64,000 nucleotides of DNA, taken from Cyprinodon diabolis. Its lineage: Eukaryota > Chordata > Actinopteri > Cyprinodontiformes > Cyprinodontidae. The DNA is taken from assembly GCA_030533445.1 (NCBI GenBank), contig CM060069.1, positions 30,636,837 through 30,700,836 on the forward strand, read 5' to 3'. Positions 38,149 to 48,600 of this stretch are shown piece by piece. The translations under genes and the position numbers were made by a program. Position 1 is the first letter of the stretch. Every line of letters starts with the position of its first letter. A model generated the notes under the pieces. The model saw only the letters and a program-made list of their open reading frames with translations. It was not told the DNA's origin and made no database searches.

Positions 38149-38658
38149 TGTCATGAACTTGCTGCAGATGACTGGCTGGAGAGCTTATTTGATTCACCTG
38201 CCTAACTTTGCCAATTTTTTCATTACCGTTCATCAGAGCCACCTGCTCCTGCTTCTATTAAACCATTTATTTATATTTATTTTTAAAAAAGAAAATTAAA
38301 AACTATCCACTGGACTTTGTTTTTCTTTTTTTGGAATTTCTATGACCTGGATGACTGAGAATCTTTACCAGCATTTATATTTATTCTATTTATTTGTTTC
38401 GTATTACCTGATCCTGACCTGGTCTGCCTCTCAACCACTGAAACTGCCTGTTTCCGTCTGATATGTTTGCCTGACCTGTCTTTAGACTCTTGCTGGATTA
38501 CGCCTGTTTGCTGAACTTGGAGCATTTTCCTGTCACTCACATGGATTTCCCTTTTGTACCTTTGCTGTTACTCCAGATTAGCTGTTTTTAATATAAACAC
38601 TTTTGAATTTTCCGACTGTCTGCCTTGAATGCTGGGTCGTCTGTTTTCAGCCTTGACA
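38149..38658 (+). mobile_element. Solo LTR, 510 bp
   Basis: Begins TGTCA and ends TGACA, a perfect 5-bp inverted end of LTR type. Flanked by a perfect 5-bp duplication AGATC (38144-38148 and 38659-38663). An AATATAAA polyadenylation-like signal lies near 38589, about 70 bp before the end, as in an R/U5 arrangement. There is no internal coding region, so this is a solo LTR or a miniature LTR element. The superfamily is unassigned. Confidence 0.75.
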
Positions 38659-38953
38659 AGATCCCAAGCGCAGGGATTAGGGCTGAACGATCTATCGTTT
38701 TAGACCGAAAATCGCGATCTCAAGCAACGCGATTTTGGGATTGTCAAAGCTGCGTTTTTCTTGGTGCATATTAGCCCAGGCCTAATAATTTTGTCAATAA
38801 TTCCAATGCATGCTCATGTAGAAAGGCTCTGTGTCGGCTATTACCAATCAGAAAAGGCTCTGTGTCGGCCAGAACCAATCAGAAAGCTGAAAGGCTGCGC
38901 GTGACCAGATGACGTTTTCAGTGTAGCTCGTAAGCTCGAGATTCAATTTCAAG

Positions 38954-41900
38954 ATGGCTGAGGCGGGAGCAGATGTGGAGCCGACAAAATTAATACCAAA
39001 GAAAAACAGCACGTCGGTCATTTGGCAGTATTTTGGATTTTAGGCCACTGATGAGCACCAGAAACAGGTGATTTGCCAAACATGTCGTGGGAAAGTGGCT
39101 ACATCAGCCGGCAATACCACGAATTTACATCGTCACTTGAGAGTTCACCACCTTAACTTGTATGAGGATTGTATGGCGAAAAAGAGCCTTGAACCATCAA
39201 ATAGCAGTGATACTTCAACAAAACAGCCAACCATAACTTCATCCTTTGCCAGTTTGACGCCTTATGAAAGAACTAGCCGAAGACACAAGGAGATTACCAC
39301 TGCCGTAACAAATTACATATCGAAGGATATGGTGTCTGTAAACACAGTAACCAAAGACGCATTTAAAAGTTTGCTACGCACAATGGACAAGAGGTATGTT
39401 CTACCCTCCCGAACCTACTTTAACCGAGTCGCCATCCCACAGCTGTACGGAGAATGCAAGGCCAAAGTTGTAAATGAGCTGGAAAACATGGAGTTTTACG
39501 CGTCAACTACGGATCTGTGGTCAAGTAGAACGACCGAGCCATACATGAGTTTGACAGTGCATTTCGTGAACGCAAACTTTGAGTTAAGAAGCCGCTGTCT
39601 GCAGACGGCATACTTCCCCACTGACCATACGGGGGAGAACATTGCAATTGGGCTTAAGGAGTGCTTCGCAAACTGGGGCCTAAAAGAAGATGCCCAGACC
39701 TGCATCACAACAGACAACGCCACGAACATGGTCAAAGCGATGGAGCTCAATCAGTGGACCAGACTGCAGTGCTTCGGGCATCGGCTGCATCTTGCAATTG
39801 GTAAATGTGTGTGTGTGTCCAAATTTACTGTGTAAGAATTAGTGGTATCTTAGTCTCTCAAACACAGTTAGGGCGGGGGAGGGGGACAAAGCGACGATAT
39901 GATTGTTTTCACGCTGTTGTTAGCTGACCAACTGTTAGCGCAATGCTACTGTTTCTCCTACTGATAAAAATTAACCCTTTCATGAGTAAACTTTGAAACC
40001 TCCCAATAAGCTACTGCTTGCTTCTGTTTAGCTACGGAATGCCAAGGAACAGAGAGATACAAATGCGGTTTCCCCTAAGCCGGAGGTCTTCAACAGGGTT
40101 GTGCGCGACCCCTAGGGGGTCTACGGAGGTACTGCATGGGGGTCGTGAAAGTTTTGATTGATTAGACTTTTTTTATATATTCCCCCCTGCAACTTTTTTC
40201 ATTAATTGAAATGTCTTTAAATACACATTAACATGAATTAACACACAGATAAATGGAGGCAGAAGATGTCTTTCAGTCATCAATGCTCACATTCAGTGAC
40301 ACAGCTCTTTCAAGCTGGACACCATTTCATTCACAGCACCTGTCCCATCAAGCAGGAATCAGAATCAGAAATACTTTAATAATCCCAGGGAGTAATTATT
40401 TTTGTTAAATCACTCCATCTGTAATAGAGGGACTATAGGATCAGTTTTATATAACACAATTTCATACAATATATATAATTAGGGGGTCCCCGCTCCATCT
40501 CGCCATCAGTTTGGGGGTCCTTGGCCAGGAAAATGTTGAAGACCCCTGCCCTAAGCTTATTTTTGACGCCCTTTAGTAAACAAAAAACAAAAAAAGCAAA
40601 TGACGCCAATGGTGTTTTGTAGCAGACATGAGGATGGTCCCGCCACTGATGCCACTTTATTACAGATTAAAAGGTTTGTTGTGTTTTAGTGGATTATCGT
40701 ATAAACATATTGCTGCAAATTAATCACCAGTTACAAATTAATGTATGGCGAATTACTTAATGTGGTAGCACCACCTGATGTCTGCTGTTAAAAAAAGTTA
40801 TGAAGTAGGCTTATCTGACTGTATGTAATGTTTTTCCAGAAAATGCAGTCAAAGATGACCAACGCATCAAACGGGCCACAGGACTGTGCAAGCAGCTGGT
40901 AGCAGTCTTCAGCCACAGCTGGAAGAAAAAGGCGCCGCTAAAACAGGCACAGGAAGACCTGAATCTTCCTCAGCAGTCAATGGTCACCGAATGTCCGACA
41001 CGATGGGGCTCCCGGCAGAAAATGATTGAGAGGGTGTTGGGACAGAGCAAGGCACTGTGCCAAGTTCTGTCTGAAGACAGGAAGACGCGGCACCTGGTCC
41101 CGACTTGGCAAGACACTGATGTGCTTGAATCTGTAAACAATGCCCTCGGTCCTCTTCAGGAGTTCACAGACGCCCTCTCAGGTGAGGACTATGTGAGCGT
41201 ATCCTACCTAAAGCCAGTGCTCCACCTGCTGAGAACAGCAACACTTGCTGTAACTGACCAAGACACAGATCTCACAAAGAAGATAAAGTCAAGAGCTCTC
41301 CACTACATTGAAGAGATATACAGTGTCCCAGCGACCCAGGAACTCCTGGACATCGCATCTTTCCTCGACCCAAGATTTAAGACCAACTACATTAGTGAGG
41401 AGAATGTCGAATTCATGAAAGAGAGTGAAGATGGAAATGGAGCAGTTGGCACTAAAGGTAAGCTGTCATTTTTCTTCACTCTTTCAAAATAAAACAAAAA
41501 GCTGTGTTTTTTCTATATATGTTTTTGAATTATACTGTAAGACCAAGGCAACATTTCAACATCAATGTCAGTAATCACAACTAATTGCAAAACATTGTGC
41601 CTCTACTGTGTGTTGCAGGAGAACAGGGCTTGTGTCAAAACCTATCCCATGCCACTCAGTGCGGAAGAAGAACCACCATCCACCTCTACAAAGCGAAAGC
41701 GGTCACTGGGCAGCTTTTTCAAGGCGATCCCTGCTTCCTCTACTATGCAGTTGGAGGATACCATTAAAGCAGAACTGGACAACTACCTCATAACTCCTAG
41801 CATTGATGGAGAGCAAGATCCACTGGCCTGGTGTAGAGTGCACAATGTCAACTTCCCCTGGCTTAGCAAGTTGGCTCGTAAGTACCTTTGCATACCAGCA

Positions 41901-42017
41901 ACGAGTGCACCATCAGAGAGACTGTTCAGTGCCAGTGGTAATATTGTCACATGTCAGCATGCAAGTCTGAAGCCAGCAAGGGTTGACATGTTGGTTTTCC
42001 TGGCCAAAAATCTCTAA
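38954..42017 (+). pseudogene. ZBED-like hAT transposase, three exons, disabled
   Basis: Exon 1 (38954-39800) starts MAEAGADVE and holds a BED finger (CxxC in ICQTC, then HRHLRVHH), the first catalytic aspartate (TTDLWSS) and a second one (TTDNATNMV). It ends in phase 1 at a GTAAATG donor. Exon 2 (40840-41457, CCAG acceptor, GTAAGC donor) continues in frame with TECPTRWGS and the LQEFTDALSGEDYVS block, which carries the expected glutamate. Exon 3 (41619-42017) holds SLGSFFKA and the dimerisation region (ATSAPSERLFSASGN). Intact length would be near 620 residues. Two lesions are visible: TAG at codon 30 (39041-39043) inside the BED region, and a phase mismatch, because exon 2 ends in phase 1 while the obvious exon 3 acceptor needs phase 0. 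The in-frame core otherwise looks well preserved, so the death is recent. Confidence 0.85.
40081..40548 (-). mobile_element. 468-bp non-autonomous hAT inside intron 1
   Basis: The ends are CGGAGGTCTTCAAC and the complement of CAGGGGTCTTCAAC. A perfect 8-bp duplication CCCTAAGC flanks them (40073-40080 and 40549-40556). There is no coding sequence. The interior includes AATCAGAATCAGAAATACTT near 40357, a motif I recall as common in fish repeats. It lies wholly within the first intron of the 38678-42917 hAT, so it is the younger insertion. Confidence 0.9.
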
Positions 42018-42420
42018 AGAGATGTAGCTATGAAGGGGAAGATTGTTTTTTCATCTTATCCTGAAATCCCTTATTTGCACTTACCCTGACATAACTTTAT
42101 TCACTTTTTTACTTATCTTTTGTTTACTGACTATGTAAAATAATTTAACCATTCTGGCATCATTTGTTGTGAGGAAAATATAGGATAATTTAAACTTTAA
42201 TACTATTATTGTACTGTTGTTATTTTTTACTGCCTTTTATGTTTCAATTCCTCTTGCCACTTTATTTGAAGAAGCACAGGTTTCTAAGTACAGGGGTTGT
42301 ATTTCTGTAACTGCTCTGTTGCTTATGTTCATAAGCTAGCTCCTTTGAGACATTTTGCACAACTTTTAAGGTAAGACTTCATTTTTGCTCAACTTTGTTG
42401 TTATATGTTATATTTTTTAT

Positions 42421-42664
42421 GTAGCTTATGTTATTTTACAAAACTGCAATTATTTTGATGCTGCTGAGCCATTAATGCTTTTTGTTAATGAAAAATGTAA
42501 AAGAAGCAAAAGTTTACTCAAAGAGGGCTCCCGTCCCTTTGTAATTTTTATGTAGCCTACGTTATTTTACAAAAGTGCAATTATTTTAATGCTGATGAGC
42601 CATTGATGCTTGATATTTTTGTTAATGAATGTAAAAGAAGCAAAAGTTTACTTAAAGAGGGCTC
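42421..42664 (+). repeat. Tandem duplication in hAT 3' region
   Basis: Two copies of about 115-130 bp, both starting GTAGCNTANGTTATTTTAC and ending AAGAGGGCTC, the second at about 42552. They are about 90% alike by eye. The duplication lies downstream of the transposase stop. Confidence 0.8.
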
Positions 42665-42925
42665 TCATTTTATTTGACTTTTTTGGATAATATAATTTGT
42701 TTCTTAGGTGCTTGAATAAACAGTCTTGCATTTGAAATATGTTGCCACCAGTTTTCATTCTTGTATTATCTTAATTGAATTCATTGGTTATATAATTAAA
42801 TATTTATTAATTTATACTGAAATTTGATTAAAAAAATAAATCGTGGTTGAAATCGAAACCGCAATCTCTGCCAGAAAAATCGCAATTTCAATTTTTTCTT
42901 AAAATCGTTCAGCCCTAGCAGGGAT

Positions 42926-43799
42926 AGGTTCAAAATGAGCTGCAATCTGTCTCTTACTATGCCACAACATCAGACCTCTAGTCTAGTCGCACATCTGAGC
43001 CCCACCTCAGCCTTTCATTTCACTACAAAGACAGAGTGCCATTCTCAAATGGCACGGAGTGTGCCATTTGAGAATACATGACTTGAGATGGGCTTTTCAA
43101 AGATTTGCTCCATGCATTCTAACACAGTCTGAGGTATTTGACAAAGACTGAGAAAAATGTCAGTCTCTAGATGGGCAAATCTAAGTAGGGACTTGAAGAA
43201 AACATTAAAACATGAGGTGGCATGACAAAATATTTCCTTACAGGGAAAAAGTAAAAACAAAGGTTTGACTTTTAGATTTGTTTTGCTAAGAAAAAAAAGT
43301 TTAAAAACAATTTCACCTGCACGTCATTATTATACATTATTTTGTGTAACTATAAAATTCATTTCCAATAAACACATTAAACTGCATTGTAGGAAGGCTC
43401 AATGGGTAGAAACACCTTTGGACAGTTTCCTATTATTTTGTCATCCTCTGTTCCCACTATTTCGTTTTATCTTTTGCCATGCTCGATATGTATGGCTTCA
43501 TGTTGAGTGTGTTTTTGAAACACAACTCAAAGCGGCACAGTGATGCTATGAGGAAATCAGAAGCTTGTCTGTCAGACCACAATCCAGCTGCCTAGCAAAA
43601 AAAAAAATGTGTAGGCGACAAATCCGAGTGGAGCCTGTGTTACACTCATGACACATCAAGGAGAAAATATTTTCTTTAATAAGTCTATGTGTGGAGCTGG
43701 TGTTGTGACTATCCGTGCTTCCCGACAAGCTGCCTTATTTGGTGGGCAATATGCACCAGCAGACTGATAGCACATCATAGGTTGCAGATAGACAATACT
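42926..43799. other. Stretch without recognised gene, with a hairpin
   Basis: No gene recognised. It contains the 15-bp inverted repeat at 43041-43075. Confidence 0.4.
43041..43075. repeat. Perfect 15-bp inverted repeat, 5-nt loop
   Basis: ATTCTCAAATGGCAC (43041-43055), loop GGAGT, then the exact complement (43061-43075). It has no trailing T-run and no neighbouring element end. Confidence 0.9.
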
Positions 43800-43992
43800 A
43801 TATGGCTGCACTACGGTGGAATCTCTGACACAGATACATGTATTTTGGGCGGAGCAGACAGGCAATGCTACCTTTTGTAGCTGCTGCTCACCGATGCCCA
43901 CGGTGATGGAGTCAATCTGCTGTAAGGAGGCTGACTTGGACCATGTACTAATTGGCAGGTTGTGCTTTACCGTCACTAAAGCCTGCACAACG
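43800..43992 (+). pseudogene. Cysteine-rich P2X7-C-like exon fragment
   Basis: A plus-strand open frame encodes GNATFCSCCSPMPT, then ESICCKEAD, then LCFTVTKACTT, ending at a strong splice donor (ACG|GTGAGTGAG, GT at 43993). The order CxCC, PMPT, then CC resembles the zinc-binding C-terminal 'ballast' type domain shared by P2X7 receptors and by many repeat-borne proteins of fish and invertebrates, where the pattern is like WCxCGxC followed by MPTxxExxCC. Here a stretch between TKAC and the expected following block is missing because the exon ends. No acceptor or upstream exon was identified, so the start is arbitrary. The minus strand is also open but shows no motif. Probably a stranded exon of a mobile element; the family call is tentative. 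Confidence 0.4.
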
Positions 43993-44331
43993 GTGAGTGA
44001 GACTATGGACCTTAAGTTACCTTAAGAACGTAAGCTAATTTTCTGAAGATGCACATATTTTAACCTTGGCAAGAGTTTTCTCCCTTGATGTCTAGGCTCC
44101 ACATGATGCAGAGTTAAAGTGCCTTGCGAAAGTATTCAGTCCCCTTGAACTTTTCAACGTTTTGCCACATTTCAGGCTTTAAACATAAGGATATACAACT
44201 GTAATTCTTTGTAAAGAGTCAACAACAAGTGCACACAATCATGGAATGAAATTTGCTGAATATTTTAAGCTCAAACAAGGGGAAGGCTGATGTAGCCAAG
44301 AAGCTGTGGTCACTATGCATGAACTGCAGAG

Positions 44332-45142
44332 TGTCAGGACTCCTGTCTTTGTGTTTGTGTACTGTGTTTGTCTCTCTTCCTCCACCAGGAGGTGCCTGGT
44401 TCTGGTCCGCCTCCTCACACACCTGCTGATGGTTTCCTCGTTAACAGAGTGTTCTTAAGCTGCTGACTGCCACTACCTTGACGCCAGAGTGTTTGCCAGT
44501 TTTGGGTACTCTAGCCAAGCTGAGTTTTTGCTGAGTCAAACTGAGTTCTTGTCAACCTGAGTTTTAACATTGTTTTTTGTTTGCCTCTAGGCTGGAAGTC
44601 ATCCTGCAAACTGGATTTTTTTGGACCTTCTCTCCCTGGAAGGATCAACAGAGCTTCAAGCTGAGCTGAGGTTACAAACAAGAGGTTTGGACCCACTTTC
44701 CCCAAGAGACCGTTTGAGCTTCACACTGAGAAAGGGATTCATCTCCACTACAACCCGTTCAAGTACCGCTGGAAATCTGAGTGGCAGTCAGCTTCTCCGT
44801 TCACCTACAAACAACCACATTCTGGGTAAACCCTGTTTCGCCCTCCACCGAATAAGACAAACACTGGAACAACAGCATACAGACTGGAGTCAAAGATTCA
44901 ACAACTTCTCTGGAAACGTGAGTCAGCAACCAGATACTCTTCTCCAAGTTCACGAACCAAATTTCCCTCTGAGCCTGAACTAATCGCTGTGTCTTCCCCT
45001 CACTTTTCAGTTCCGGTTTAGCAGTGTTCAGAGCAACACTTGTCTCTGCATTATCTCTTCAATAAAAACTGTTAAACCTTTTCTCCTGGTCTTCCTGTTT
45101 GGTCTTCAGCATTTGGGTCTGAACTTTAGTAAAATCATGACA
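44332..45142 (+). mobile_element. Solo LTR, 811 bp, inside Tc1 fossil
   Basis: Begins TGTCA and ends TGACA. A perfect 5-bp duplication CAGAG flanks it (44327-44331 and 45143-45147), and removing it rejoins the Tc1 sequence. A CAATAAAAACTG polyadenylation-type signal lies near 45060, about 80 bp before the end. The layout and the CATTTGGGTC-type tail resemble the 510-bp LTR at 38149. The 120-codon open frame inside (44621-44983) shows no protease or RT motif. Confidence 0.85.
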
Positions 45143-45149
45143 CAGAGAT

Positions 45150-45598
45150 CTGCACCACAGGTGTGGGCAATCTGGCCTTTATGGAAGAATGCCATTTATA
45201 TAATATCCATAGAAAATCTTGAATATTAAAGTTTGATGCAAGCCACCAGGGAGACCAGACCAAAATCTAAGTTTTTGGCAATGATGCAAAACATTATGTT
45301 TGGCTTAACAGTAACACAGCTCATCACCCTGAACACACCACGCCCACTGTCAAACATGATGGTGGCAGCATGATAGTGTGGCCTACTTTTCTTCAGCAGG
45401 GACAGGGTAGATGGTTAAAATTGATGGGAAGACGGATGCAGCCAAATATGGGATAACTTGGACGAAGCTTCATCTTCAAACGAGACAAGAATCCAAAACA
45501 TAAAGCAAAATCCACAATGTAGTTATTCACAAATAAAAATATCCAGGTTTTAGAATGGCCCAATCAAAGGCCAGACCTAAATCTTATCAAGAATCTGT
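45150..45598 (+). pseudogene. Tc1 transposase remnant
   Basis: From 45331 one frame reads EHTTPTVKHDGGSMIVW, FKRDKNPKHKAK and VLEWPNQRPDLNLIKNL, the C-terminal two thirds of a Tc1 transposase. The second catalytic aspartate is present (FKRD). The final glutamate is replaced by lysine (AAG at 45589-45591 in NLIKN, normally NPIEN). At least two in-frame stops interrupt this part, and the N-terminal region upstream is shifted in frame. It is an old, dead copy, clearly a different Tc1 family from the intact pair at 17236 and 53376. Confidence 0.85.
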
Positions 45599-45689
45599 CT
45601 AAAGGACTTAAAACTGCTTTCCTCCAATTTAATGGCTTAAAACGCTTTTTTATGGTAAACTGACAGTAAAGCATGCAATCTGCACAAAA

Positions 45690-48600
45690 GATAATTCAAA
45701 AATTATTTAGCAATTTATTGTGCATTTCTAAGAAGAACCAGCCATACGAGTTAGGACTTCTGTTATCCAAACAGTACTTTTGATATACATGCTTAAAAAT
45801 ACATTTAACAGTCCAAATGTCATTATGTTCCCTCTCTTTCTTGGAAAATAATACACATTCAGCAGAAAATAAATTGATGCCCTTTGAAAGGCTAGACATA
45901 GAAATCTGCCTTTTTAATAAGAAAAGGCAGCTAAGTAGTTTCATTGGTAAAAAAAGACAGAAGGAAATTAAAGCCGACAGTCACAGAAAAAAACTTAGAT
46001 CCCCAGATTCAATACAAAGGTTTGAGTTCTGATTAAACAGACTAAGTAACTTTAAGTAATGGTTCTAATTAAGATGTCATTAGATACTCAATGTGGTTGA
46101 ATAATATTGGCCAACTCTTGTTGACAGTACTGCTTCAGTTAATAGCTTTAGTGCAGCTTTCTTTGTCCTACTCCAGCAATCCAATAATATCCATGTTCTG
46201 GTCTTTGATTGAGTGATTGCAACATGATAATTTTACTTTCTTCATTCTGAAATAGCTTTGATAATGTATTTTGGATTGGTGTGTTCTTAAAGACCCCCTT
46301 TCAAGATAAAATTTGGGTCAAATTTTATCTATAAATCAAAAAACTATTTGACATAAAACACCAAAATAAGCCTATACGATCCCACCGCAACCGTATAGAC
46401 GGTTAGTGTGAGGTCCTTCTGCTTCTAGTTCATGTTTTTAGGTTTTCTCTAAACACCAGTAAAAACACCTTAAGTCTCATCTGTTTAAAAAGCATAGTTC
46501 TAGATGTCCTATCTAAACTCAGATGCTGCAAGTTTTAACTTTTCAACCTTTATAAAGTATTTTACTTTTGTGATTATTCAACTAGTTGTAAATCGACTAA
46601 CAACCAGTTGAATCAAACCACTGTCTTGGCCCGAGGCGGTATGTATAGCTTTGACCAGCACTAGGCAAGGTTGAGGAGGGTGGCGGTAGCCCTGCTACAC
46701 AAAACAACTATGAATGTGCAGACTGCTTTAGAGCATACATCACTTCCCCCTTTCCCCATTCAATATAAATTTGGAAGTTGATGCAACTAGATTTCCCTGA
46801 GATTGTATATTAGTACAAACCGTGCAGCATTGATATCCAGGCAATTGACACCTTCCTGATGGGATCATTATATGTGTTTACTGTAAATATATCAGGAATA
46901 ACATTATATTTATCTGTTTCAAGGCTTTAAACTCATCAGCACACCAGTAGTTGTCAAGTCAGGGGAGGGGGGTGCAATACGGTAAGAAAGACCAAAGTTA
47001 AATGTTTCTTACGTTCAACATCGTCATATAACTTGGTTTCCCCACAACTGAATTCCTTACCTCATCGCTATTCTTCTTTTACACAGTTACTGGAAACAGA
47101 AATGAAGTTAAATCCAACTGCAGGCGACTGGGAGATCAGGATTTTACCAAACTATTATAACATGAATTTTGCCATCTGTGTCCACCCACCAGGTTCCAAA
47201 AGTCAGATGATAGCAAAAGAAAAGAAAAACAAAGATTGTTTCTGAAGACTATAAATGATTTGGAAAGCTAACTCGGAAAGTAGACAGTTACAAGATAGCC
47301 CTCTTTCACATTTATAAGGATATAGTAAAACATGTACATCTCTAGACAACGTGTATTCACAGACTAGGAAAAGCCTGTGGAGGCTAAGGCTGTAAGACTA
47401 TTTCGATATTTCCAAATGTTTCCATAACAATGTGTTTTTAAAATAAATATTAATTATTTTAAAAGGTCAAGGGCAATGTCAATCCTGGATATTTTGTCTA
47501 TAAGTGCAAGTCAACATTTATCATTTCTGTCGCAATTTTTTTGTCATAAACCTTGGTTTTGGTCAACATCTGCTATTTTGGCTATATAAAACTGCAGTCT
47601 CTAATCAATTAAACATTCTACTATTCCCTTTACCTTCTAAAAGGTTTTATGCAGCATTATCAAATATCTACTGTACCCCAAATGCATGGTACTTAAATAT
47701 TGGACTCAGATTTTATTAAAGTCCAAGCACTTCTTACTGAACTGCATGTCAAGTGATGTTGTTATAATGACATATTTAATATTAAGCAGTCCTGAGATAT
47801 AATTTACAATGATTTCCTCTTGAAAATTAGGTTCCCTGCTCTAGAATGATGGGCTTTAAGATGTTTGAAACCTTTCCCATACTGATGGCCAACTACCATT
47901 AATTTCCTCACCTAATTTTGTAGATCTTTTCTTTGCAGTGTTGTGTTGCTGTTGCTGTCCAACAGCAGGCCTCCAAAACCTTTGCTATTGGTGCATTCGA
48001 TAAACATCTGACAATGGAACCTGTTAAGTTTTACTTAGTTTCATTCATTGCTGCACTGACAGTTATAAAAAAAAATTCAAATTGTGATTTTAATCTCTTT
48101 TGAATCCTTTTTATTAAAACCAAAGCTCTAAATAAGAATCAAACGAAGCACATCACTGATAAAGAGGGCTAAAACCCAATATTTAGCTTTATAAAACCAT
48201 GATGTAAGCTTAAATCTATACTATTTTGATTTTACTGGTCATGTGAAGCTCAGTGGCCCTGCAGGCTATACAGTAGGCTACTGCTACACCAACTGTCAGC
48301 ATCTACATTGAAATCACTGCAGTGTCACAGTTTACATTATATTGTCAGGATTTAATTTTCTGTGATGGAGCACAGACAGTAAACTTCAACATGGTGTTTG
48401 CTTCTTCAATCCCTGTGTTATTATCAAGGTTTACTATTGTCTGTGATTACAGATTTTTTTTGTCCCTGTCATTTATAACAGCATAATTAAAAAAAAAATG
48501 TATAACAGCATTATTGATAAAATGTCACCTCAATATTCTATCAGAATCAACTGAAAGTGCAGTAAAAAGGAATCTTGTGGTTTGTTTTTAAGGTTGTCAG

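Larger units (their letters stand above)
38678..42917 (+). mobile_element. hAT transposon, 4.24 kb, three-exon transposase
   Basis: The terminal inverted repeats are TAGGGCTGAACGAT at 38678 and its exact complement ending at 42917. The 8-bp duplication GCAGGGAT is perfect (38670-38677 and 42918-42925). Subterminal ATCGCGAT and AATCGC motifs occur at both ends. It is full-length in layout, with BED, core and dimerisation exons, but the coding sequence is damaged and intron 1 carries a smaller hAT. Confidence 0.95.
44118..45660 (+). mobile_element. Tc1 fossil split by a solo LTR
   Basis: The left part (44118-44331) begins TGCCTTGCGAAAGTATTCAG, the end of a widespread fish Tc1 family. The right part (from 45143) carries its transposase remnant. 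Between them an 811-bp LTR with a 5-bp duplication is inserted. Both pieces are heavily mutated. The right terminal repeat was not recognised. Confidence 0.8.

Noticed and set aside
43656..43988. 110-codon minus-strand frame
   Set aside because: It overlaps the cysteine-rich plus-strand exon, which has the better motif and a splice donor. No domain was recognised on the minus strand.
44621..44983. 120-codon frame as a retroviral-type gene inside the LTR
   Set aside because: No protease, RT or envelope motif, and the surrounding 811 bp has LTR boundaries.
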